Source of the DNA: an uncultured Spirochaetia bacterium
GTDB lineage: Bacteria > Spirochaetota > UBA4802 > JAGODF01
DNA: 5,558 nucleotides
Direction: 5' to 3'
Assembly (NCBI GenBank): GCA_937967705.1
Contig: CALCJG010000003.1
Coordinates: 1 to 5,558, forward strand
How positions within the stretch are numbered: position 1 is the stretch's first letter; each line of letters opens with the position of its first letter. The translations under genes and the position numbers were made by a program. Below the pieces are notes generated by a model, which was not told where the DNA came from, ran no database searches, and saw only the letters and a program-made list of their open reading frames with translations. Positions 1 through 4,857 of this stretch are shown here, one piece after another.

Positions 1-2
1 CG

Positions 3-2249
3 GTGATTGTATGCGGTTTGATGCGCCTCGGGGTCCTCTTCAGCTGGTGGGCGGCGGAGGAGTCCGAGTTGCGTTTGCGCAGGGAACTGCTGCAGGAGGC
101 GATGCTTGCAAGCCAGATCGTCTCCCACACCCTTGTTGCGTCACTGAAGGGCAGTTCCGCGGATTACGGCAGCAAAGCATATAGGGAGCTGAAAACCAGG
201 CTTTCCTCCGCCCGCCGTGTAAACAGTAAATTCCGCTTTCTCTACCTCCTGGGACAGAAAAAAGAGGGTGCCATCATCATCTATGTCGATTCGGAGCCGG
301 AAGGGTCTCAGGATTACTCCCCTCCCGGACAGGTGTATGAGGAGGCTCCAAAGGCTTATCGTCATGTCTTTGCTTCCGGTCAGGCAAGCGTGGAAGGGCC
401 GGTTGGCGACCGCTGGGGAACATGGATAAGCGCTCTGGTTCCCCTGAGAGATCCCGAAACGGGCCGTCTCATCGCGGTTTTCGGCATGGACATTGATGCC
501 CGTACCTGGCGGAAGGAAGTCCGCTCCCATGCAGCGCTGCCTGCGGTCCTGATTCTGGCCCTGCTGGCCCTGCTGTTTCTGGTCATTATCGGGTTTAGGT
601 CACGGGTCATCAGCAGGGAGAGTGCGGCCCTGCGTGAGAAGATGCTCGACAGCATCGATGCCGGAGTGGTTATTATTGATGCCAGTACTCATGTCATCGA
701 ACAGGTCAATCGAAGAGGAGAGGAGCTTTTCCTTAACGGCAGGAAAGGCCGCATCATCGGGGAGATATGCAACCGTTTTCTCTGTCCTGCCGAAACGGAT
801 GAGTGTCCCTTCACGGATTTGGGTCAGGATATTCATCACTCGGAGAAAATTCTTCTGCGCGCGGACGGCAGCGAGATCCCCATACTTAAGACCGTGCGGC
901 GTATAGAGCTGGAAGGGAGTGAGAAACTGCTGGAGACCTTTATCGACATTTCTGAGCGGAAATTAGCAGAGGACGCTTTGAGAGAAAGGGAGGAGAACTT
1001 CCAAGCCTTTTTCGAGACCGTCGGAGATTTGATAGTCGTAGCTACTCCCGATGGCAGGATCCTCTTTACCAACAGGGCTCTGGAGACGAAACTGGGTTTC
1101 AATCCCGAGGAGCTGTCCCGCATGCATGTCCTGGACCTTCATCCTGTCGAGATGCGCAGGGAGGCTGAGGATATTTTCAGCAGCATGTTCCGGGGTGAGA
1201 GAGAGAGCTGCCCCCTCCCCGTTGCGAGCAAAGGGGGGGAGCTCCTTCCGGTGGAAACCCGGGTATGGTTCGGGCGATGGAACGGGGAGGATTGCATCTT
1301 CGGACTCATCAAGGACCTGAGCGCGGAACAGGAGGCAAAACAGCGCTTCGAACGCCTCTTTCACAATAACCCGGCCCTGATGGCCGTCTCCTCCCTGCCG
1401 GACAGAAAATTTACTGATGTCAACGAGTCCTTCCTCAAGGTTCTGGGTTATAAGAGGAACGATATCATCGGAAAGACTTCCAACGATCTGAACCTTTTCG
1501 TCAACCACGAGCAGGCCTCTGGGATTTCGGAAAAGCTGAGCCTGGAGGGACACATCTCGGAAATTGAGCTTCAGGTCCGGCATCATGACGGGATGATCCT
1601 GGACGGTCTGTTCTCCGGTGAGATCATTACCAGCCAGGGTCGGCAGTATCTTCTTACGGTGATGATAGACATTACCGAACGGAAAAGGGCGGAGGAGGAA
1701 CTGAAAAGGTCCCGCCAGGAACTGGAAAATCTTTCCAAAACGGATCCCCTTACGGGCATTGCCAATCGCAGATACTTCGATGAGATATACCAGAGGGAAT
1801 GGATGAGGGCCAAACGCAACAGACTTCCCCTCGGCCTCATACTCATCGACATAGACGACTTTAAGAATTACAACGATCATTTCGGCCATCTGAAAGGGGA
1901 CGATTGTCTGAAACTCGTTGCTAAAACGATAGTCGAAACGATCAAGAGACCGGCTGACCTTGCGGCACGGTGGGGGGGAGAGGAATTCATCATCCTCCTC
2001 CCCGAAACGGATATTGAAGGAACGGCACTGGTGGCTGAGAGCATGAGAATGGCAGTCCTCAGCCTGAATCTGGAACACCCCCTGTCAAGGGCATCCAGGA
2101 TCGTAACCATCAGTCTTGGGGTAACCGCCGAACGGCATGTCAAGGGGACGGAGATACCCCTCGATCTGATTCATCTTGCCGATCAGGCGCTTTACAAAGC
2201 CAAGGATAAGGGGCGCAACCGTGTGGAGATCAGTACGGATGAGAGTTGA
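3..2249 (+). CDS. Membrane-bound PAS-PAS-PAS-GGDEF diguanylate cyclase (5' partial)
   Basis: Makes the second messenger c-di-GMP from two GTP. The frame is open at the left edge and its first residues are only the end of a membrane helix, so the true start is probably upstream; GTG at 3 is nominal. Domains (residues counted from there): extracytoplasmic sensor about 19-176, with SEPEGSQDYSPPGQVYEEA near 97-115 and DRWGTWISALVPL near 136-148, a pattern I know from other bacterial PAS/GGDEF sensors; membrane helix 178-198; PAS1 206-316 with Cys256, Cys261 and Cys268; PAS2 327-443; PAS3 446-560; GGDEF 577-743. Charged linkers (ISERKLAEDAL, ITERKRAEEEL) look like signalling helices. The GGDEF is apparently active: GGEEF at 658-662, metal aspartate Asp616 in IDIDDF, Asn624 and Asp633 for guanine, and an RPAD inhibitory site at 649-652 five residues before GGEEF. 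The cyclase call is firm; the stimulus is unknown. Confidence 0.95.
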   Translation: MIVCGLMRLGVLFSWWAAEESELRLRRELLQEAMLASQIVSHTLVASLKGSSADYGSKAYRELKTRLSSARRVNSKFRFLYLLGQKKEGAIIIYVDSEPEGSQDYSPPGQVYEEAPKAYRHVFASGQASVEGPVGDRWGTWISALVPLRDPETGRLIAVFGMDIDARTWRKEVRSHAALPAVLILALLALLFLVIIGFRSRVISRESAALREKMLDSIDAGVVIIDASTHVIEQVNRRGEELFLNGRKGRIIGEICNRFLCPAETDECPFTDLGQDIHHSEKILLRADGSEIPILKTVRRIELEGSEKLLETFIDISERKLAEDALREREENFQAFFETVGDLIVVATPDGRILFTNRALETKLGFNPEELSRMHVLDLHPVEMRREAEDIFSSMFRGERESCPLPVASKGGELLPVETRVWFGRWNGEDCIFGLIKDLSAEQEAKQRFERLFHNNPALMAVSSLPDRKFTDVNESFLKVLGYKRNDIIGKTSNDLNLFVNHEQASGISEKLSLEGHISEIELQVRHHDGMILDGLFSGEIITSQGRQYLLTVMIDITERKRAEEELKRSRQELENLSKTDPLTGIANRRYFDEIYQREWMRAKRNRLPLGLILIDIDDFKNYNDHFGHLKGDDCLKLVAKTIVETIKRPADLAARWGGEEFIILLPETDIEGTALVAESMRMAVLSLNLEHPLSRASRIVTISLGVTAERHVKGTEIPLDLIHLADQALYKAKDKGRNRVEISTDES

Positions 2250-2263
2250 ATGGCACAGGCTTC

Positions 2264-2295
2264 TGTCAGGATGGCTGACGTAAACGGTTTTTTTT
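2264..2295 (+). terminator. Possible intrinsic terminator of the cyclase gene
   Basis: An inverted repeat, GTCAG-GATGG-CTGAC (2265-2279, with a further possible U-G pair outside it), lies 15 bases after the cyclase stop and is followed by eight T residues at 2288-2295. The eight bases between stem and T run and the five-pair stem make this weaker than a textbook terminator. Confidence 0.3.
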
Positions 2296-2377
2296 GAGAA
2301 ACGCTCCTCCCTGGCGGCCCATTAACGTCGGGCTGGTGGTCATCTTTGTGGGCTGGATGATGCGGCGCATCCTTCTG

Positions 2378-2410
2378 AAAAAGGCAAAAGCCTCTTCCCC
2401 CCTTGGGGGC
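2378..2410 (-). terminator. Possible intrinsic terminator of the FAH-family operon
   Basis: Read on the minus strand just after the TGA stop at 2411-2413, a GCCCCC-AA-GGGGG repeat is followed by AAGAGGC-TTTT-GCCTTTTTC. The second hairpin has seven pairs including one G-U, and its right arm runs into a T tract, as in many A-tail/U-tail terminators. It is short, so the call is tentative, but its place at the 3' end of the operon in a convergent gap fits. Confidence 0.4.
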
Positions 2411-3436
2411 TCATCTGCGGTAATATTCCCGCAGTTCCTTCCTCCCGGGCCAGCGGGAGGGCAACAGCTCCTCAATCGGGGCGGGGATGTGCTGAGTCAG
2501 GGTGCCCAGCCGGTCGAAGGTGATGTCGACGCGCTCCCCGGGAAGGACCCAGAGGTCGTTGTCGAGACCGCAGCAGCCCGGGATGGTGCCCATGCCGATG
2601 ACGGTCCCCGCCCTCAGGGGAAAGACCCCCTCAACAAACCGGATGATTTCTTCCGCCGATGCCGCGTACTCCGCCGTGCTGCCCTTCCAATGGAAACGGT
2701 CCCCCGCCTTCACGCTGACATCCAGGGCCAGGACATCCCCCGCCTCATCCGGGGTAACGAGCACCGGCCCCAGTCCGTTGCCCCGGGCCAGGTCCTTGGA
2801 ACGGGCCAGCCCCGGCCCGATCATCTCGGGGAACTGCACGTCCCGGGCCGAGAAGTCGTTCAGGATGCAGTAACCCGCGGCGACTGTTCTTCCGTTCTCC
2901 CGTCCCGTTACGAAGGCCAGTTCCGGCTCGATGTCCAGGTAGGATGTATAACGGGGCCACCGGGTTGTTTCACGATGGCCGATCAGTTCGTTGTGATTAC
3001 CCTTGTAGTAGAGCAGGAGGTCTTTGTCGATCCGCCTCATCCTGCGCCCGATGAGAGCCAGGGCGATGTGATTGGCCGGCCAGGGCATCTCGTACCTGAA
3101 GAGGGTTTTGGCCGAGTTGGCCAGGTGCCGGGGGGTCAGTCCGAAGTCCAACAGGGCCGCCGGTTCCGCAACCGGCGGAAGGAGATTGATCGTATCCAGG
3201 GAGTGGCCCCGGAGCCCCCGGAGGGGTTTTTTGCTCTGCTCCAGGCGTTTCTGCAGGGCCGCGGCGCTCCGGAAGGAGGCGGGAAGGTTTTCCAGATAGG
3301 TGCGCATGCTCGCCAGATGCGGCGCCTGGACCCGGAAGCGGCGGCACAACAGGTCAAAGGGATACAGCGTCTCCTCGATGAGGATTCCAAAGACGGGGCG
3401 GGGATTTTTTCCGGTTTTAAAGGTGGCCAGTTTCAT
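2411..3436 (-). CDS. Fumarylacetoacetate hydrolase (FAH) family protein
   Basis: A 341-residue enzyme of the FAH fold. Members hydrolyse, decarboxylate or isomerise 1,3-dicarbonyl or 2-oxo acids, usually in aromatic or sugar-acid breakdown; the exact substrate cannot be read here. Visible family signature: YYKGN at 143-147, LDIEPELAFV near 167-176 with likely Mg/Ca ligands Glu170 and Glu172, LNDFSARDVQ at 192-201 with likely ligand Asp194, SKD at 213-215 with Lys214 matching the catalytic-site lysine of FAH, GNGLGPVLVTPDE at 219-231, and GTIPGCCGL at 283-291. Residues 1-90 form a variable N-terminal domain. The start at 3436 is chosen over a longer frame (to 3547) because GGAGG lies six bases upstream and the ATG overlaps the preceding stop as ATGA. 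It is the second gene of a coupled minus-strand pair, likely cytoplasmic. The fourth metal ligand of mouse FAH (Asp126) has no obvious aspartate equivalent near YYKGN, as in several family branches. Confidence 0.93.
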   Translation of the reverse strand: MKLATFKTGKNPRPVFGILIEETLYPFDLLCRRFRVQAPHLASMRTYLENLPASFRSAAALQKRLEQSKKPLRGLRGHSLDTINLLPPVAEPAALLDFGLTPRHLANSAKTLFRYEMPWPANHIALALIGRRMRRIDKDLLLYYKGNHNELIGHRETTRWPRYTSYLDIEPELAFVTGRENGRTVAAGYCILNDFSARDVQFPEMIGPGLARSKDLARGNGLGPVLVTPDEAGDVLALDVSVKAGDRFHWKGSTAEYAASAEEIIRFVEGVFPLRAGTVIGMGTIPGCCGLDNDLWVLPGERVDITFDRLGTLTQHIPAPIEELLPSRWPGRKELREYYRR

Positions 3437-3987
3437 GCCTTTCCTCCGGCAGCATCCGCCCCTCTCTGTTTCAGGTAAGCGCGGAGAATCATCACGAGGG
3501 CGATTATGAGGCATCCGAATCCCAGGGTCCATTTGGCGTTTGTGCATATCCCGCTGAAGATCACAATGCCCCTTCCAATCCGGGCAGGATCGGCAATCAG
3601 GTAGAGGTGGATGAAGTTTTCGATGATGTCCAGGAGGCCGGCGGCAAAGGGAAGGAGCACCAGGTAACGCAGGCCCCTGCCGTTTCCCGTCATGACGATC
3701 CCCCGGGAGAGTAGCGCGGAGAGGAGGAGGCTGTAGATCACCGGATGAGGGAAATCCGGGTAGAAGTGGCGAAGGTATACCGCCATGAGGCCGGAGCGCT
3801 CCCAGGATTGAAGGATGCTGCGGAAGGTTTCCTGGGACAGGGTCGTCTGCAGCCCCAGCATGTCGTGCCCCAGGGGGGAGACGATGGTGATGATGATGAG
3901 CTGATTGACGAGATAGAGTCCCGCCAGTACGGCAATCACCCTGGTCATGCTCATGATGGATATGTAGGATTTCAGTCGGTCACTCAT
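3433..3987 (-). CDS. Uncharacterised four-helix membrane protein with a D-x-x-E-N motif
   Basis: A 184-residue inner-membrane protein with four hydrophobic segments at about 16-37, 80-99, 106-132 and 151-172. Between helices 1 and 2, a stretch with TLSQETFRSIL (49-59), AVYLRHFYPDFPHPVIYS (69-86) and then, in helix 3, LPFAAGLLDIIENFIHL (112-128) recalls a widespread but functionally unknown family whose third helix carries D-x-x-E-N (here Asp120, Glu123, Asn124); I recall the pattern but cannot give a family name. Charged and polar residues inside a helix suggest a ligand, ion or lipid contact. The start has GGAGG (3994-3998) six bases upstream. The TGA stop overlaps the FAH-family ATG, so the two are probably translated as a coupled pair. 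No function can be assigned. Confidence 0.88.
   Translation of the reverse strand: MSDRLKSYISIMSMTRVIAVLAGLYLVNQLIIITIVSPLGHDMLGLQTTLSQETFRSILQSWERSGLMAVYLRHFYPDFPHPVIYSLLLSALLSRGIVMTGNGRGLRYLVLLPFAAGLLDIIENFIHLYLIADPARIGRGIVIFSGICTNAKWTLGFGCLIIALVMILRAYLKQRGADAAGGKA
3443..3447 (-). promoter_or_regulatory. Ribosome binding site fixing the FAH-family start
   Basis: GGAGG on the minus strand, six bases before ATG 3436-3434. It lies inside the end of the upstream membrane-protein gene and argues for this internal start over the upstream ATG at 3547. Confidence 0.8.
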
Positions 3988-4007
3988 GGATTGCCTCCCG
4001 GGTTTTC

Positions 4008-4035
4008 GATATGTGATATCTGACTGCGGAGCAGT
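4008..4035. promoter_or_regulatory. Two adjacent 13-bp palindromes upstream of the minus-strand operon
   Basis: GATAT-GTG-ATATC (4008-4020) and ACTGC-GGA-GCAGT (4023-4035) are each perfect 5-3-5 inverted repeats separated by two bases. They sit between the candidate promoter and the start of the membrane-protein gene, so they would lie in its leader. They may be operator half-sites or small RNA hairpins; the two have different sequences, so they are not copies of one box. Confidence 0.4.
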
Positions 4036-4043
4036 TTACTGGC

Positions 4044-4073
4044 AATGTAGCACAGGGGGAGGCGGGGGTTCAA
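4044..4073 (-). promoter_or_regulatory. Candidate sigma-70 promoter for the membrane protein/FAH operon
   Basis: On the minus strand TTGAAC (4073-4068) is followed, after 18 bases, by TACATT (4049-4044); each hexamer matches four of six consensus positions. The position, about 57 bases before the ATG at 3987, is sensible. No other minus-strand promoter is evident in this gap. Confidence 0.3.
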
Positions 4074-4108
4074 GCAGGAAAATAGCTAAGATTGAGAAGG
4101 TGGTCCGG

Positions 4109-4195
4109 ATGGGATGTGAAAACTATTCCTGTCACATAGGAGAAGACGGTATAGGAATATATGATCTGCTGTTTCCAAGATACTATTACGATTGA
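4109..4195 (+). CDS. Possible 28-residue leader ORF before the ankyrin gene
   Basis: ATG at 4109 opens a 28-codon frame ending at TGA 4193-4195, which overlaps the ribosome binding site of the ankyrin gene. A purine-rich GAGAAGG lies a few bases upstream of the ATG but not at ideal spacing. The peptide would begin MGCENYSCHIGEDG and end PRYYYD. The arrangement would allow the ribosome to end at the next gene's binding site, but chance is an adequate explanation. Confidence 0.15.
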   Translation: MGCENYSCHIGEDGIGIYDLLFPRYYYD

Positions 4196-4200
4196 GGTGG
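4194..4200 (+). promoter_or_regulatory. Ribosome binding site fixing the ankyrin-protein start
   Basis: GAGGTGG ends three bases before ATG 4204, with its GAGG core six bases away. It supports ATG 4204 rather than the in-frame TTG at 4192, which the site itself overlaps. Confidence 0.7.
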
Positions 4201-4203
4201 TTT

Positions 4204-4539
4204 ATGAAGAACAGGATTGTTTTCATTCCTGGCTTTCTGGTTTTATGTTCCTCCATGCTTCTGGCCCAGGGGCTTGACGATCAATTTGCGAAAATGGGGG
4301 ATCTGGCATTAACTAAGAAGTTGATCGTTAAGGGGGCAGATATTAATGCAAGGGACATGAATGGAGGTACTCCCCTTATGTGGGCCGCATCATGCAATCA
4401 ACCTGAGATAATAAAATTCCTTCTCAAGCAAAAAGGGATAAATATAAACCTCAAGAATAATAATGGCCTGACAGCCTATCTTTGGGCAAAGAACTGCAGG
4501 GAATGTCGTGCTATCCTTCAAAAAGCAGGCGTAAAATAA
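4204..4539 (+). CDS. Small exported ankyrin-repeat protein
   Basis: A 111-residue protein predicted to leave the cytoplasm. Residues 1-22 form a signal peptide: positively charged MKNR, then a hydrophobic core (IVFIPGFLVLCSSMLLA) with a likely signal peptidase I cut near the LLAQG region. The rest carries about two ankyrin repeats: one around 38-70 with GADINARDMNGGTPLMWAA, and one around 71-107 with NINLKNNNGLTAYLWAKNC; the G-x-TPLMWAA helix start is the family hallmark. Ankyrin repeats bind other proteins, so a periplasmic binding or protective role is possible, but the partner is unknown. Cys96 and Cys99 (NCREC) could form a disulfide. A hand count gives about 42% G+C, well below the FAH gene on its left, which suggests a different history. 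It appears monocistronic. Confidence 0.85.
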   Translation: MKNRIVFIPGFLVLCSSMLLAQGLDDQFAKMGDLALTKKLIVKGADINARDMNGGTPLMWAASCNQPEIIKFLLKQKGININLKNNNGLTAYLWAKNCRECRAILQKAGVK

Positions 4540-4585
4540 ACGCTTTATGAAGAATGCGGGACTTCCTCTGGTCAATAAGCGTTTT
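4538..4585 (+). terminator. Possible intrinsic terminator after the ankyrin gene
   Basis: AAACGCTT (4538-4545, starting inside the TAA stop) is perfectly repeated inverted as AAGCGTTT (4577-4584), followed by one more T. The eight-pair stem has a 31-base loop, itself with a GAAG/CTTC pair. The long loop and short T run keep confidence low. Confidence 0.3.
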
Positions 4586-4648
4586 GCCTCCGCCATTTTT
4601 GATATGCTTCAGTATTCTCTGTACCTTGTATTCCCGGGGCAGGCATAA
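4547..4648 (+). CDS. Possible 33-residue ORF, first of an overlapping pair
   Basis: ATG 4547 opens 33 codons ending at TAA 4646-4648. The predicted peptide starts MKNAGLPLVNKRFASAIFDM and ends VFPGQA. It begins eight bases after the ankyrin stop, with no clear Shine-Dalgarno sequence, and overlaps the candidate terminator. I do not recognise it. It could be a degenerate remnant of a longer gene or a chance frame. Confidence 0.15.
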   Translation: MKNAGLPLVNKRFASAIFDMLQYSLYLVFPGQA

Positions 4649-4749
4649 TGAAAGAAAGACTCCAAACTCACCTGTTTGATCTACCGGAGATGCCGGTGGA
4701 TCGGGCCGAAGCGGAATTTTACATCACCGGAGAAATCCTGGCCCGCTAA
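4648..4749 (+). CDS. Possible 33-residue ORF, second of an overlapping pair
   Basis: ATG 4648-4650 shares its A with the preceding TAA (TAATG), an arrangement used for translational coupling. The frame is 33 codons long and ends at TAA 4747. The predicted peptide starts MKERLQTHLFDLPEMPVDRA and ends FYITGEILAR; it is acidic and not membrane-like. Its stop is followed at once by a promoter-like TTGACT. The ribosome site is weak (GGCAGG). I do not recognise it; a truncated N-terminus of a larger protein is possible. Confidence 0.2.
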   Translation: MKERLQTHLFDLPEMPVDRAEAEFYITGEILAR

Positions 4750-4754
4750 AGGGA

Positions 4755-4788
4755 TTGACTTTTTCCTTCCGAAGACCTACTCTATAAA
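4755..4788 (+). promoter_or_regulatory. Candidate promoter for the substrate-binding-protein gene
   Basis: TTGACT (4755-4760) matches five of six -35 positions. Two -10 choices exist: TACTCT at 4778-4783 with a 17-base spacer but poor sequence, or TATAAA at 4783-4788 with good sequence but a 22-base spacer. A promoter with imperfect core elements is the sort that needs an activator. It lies about 70 bases before the gene start. Confidence 0.35.
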
Positions 4789-4789
4789 C

Positions 4790-4818
4790 AGATGCCTGCA
4801 TCAAAGATGCCTGCGTCT
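4790..4818. repeat. Tandem palindromic direct repeat in the leader of the substrate-binding-protein gene
   Basis: AGATGCCTGC occurs at 4790-4799 and again at 4805-4814, 15 bases apart. Each copy is the left part of an inverted repeat: GATGC-CT-GCATC (4791-4802, perfect) and AGATGC-CT-GCGTCT (4805-4818, one T/G mismatch). A third overlapping repeat, GCATC-AAA-GATGC (4798-4810), makes the pairings mutually exclusive in RNA. The position just after the candidate -10 fits an operator or a small leader RNA structure. Confidence 0.45.
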
Positions 4819-4857
4819 CTGGTGCATTGGTGATGACGTTGCGTGCGGAGGATGTTC

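Noticed and set aside
963..2078. A 371-codon minus-strand open frame
   Set aside because: It is entirely antisense to the PAS/GGDEF coding region, whose frame has unmistakable domain motifs; the antisense product resembles nothing I know.
2294..3478. A 394-codon + strand open frame
   Set aside because: It lies antisense to the FAH-family gene, is rich in Gly, Pro, Arg and Gln with no domain signature, and has no ribosome site. It is a high-G+C shadow.
3437..3547. Longer N-terminus for the FAH-family protein starting at 3547
   Set aside because: The extra 37 residues do not look like an FAH N-terminus, overlap the membrane-protein gene by over 100 bases, and are unnecessary given GGAGG and the ATGA junction at 3436.
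4790..4818. CRISPR-like repeat
   Set aside because: Only two copies of a 10-base unit with a 5-base spacer; no array.
4790..4857. A TPP riboswitch before a possible thiamine-precursor binding protein
   Set aside because: The conserved CTGAGA and downstream THI-box core are absent and the leader is too short.
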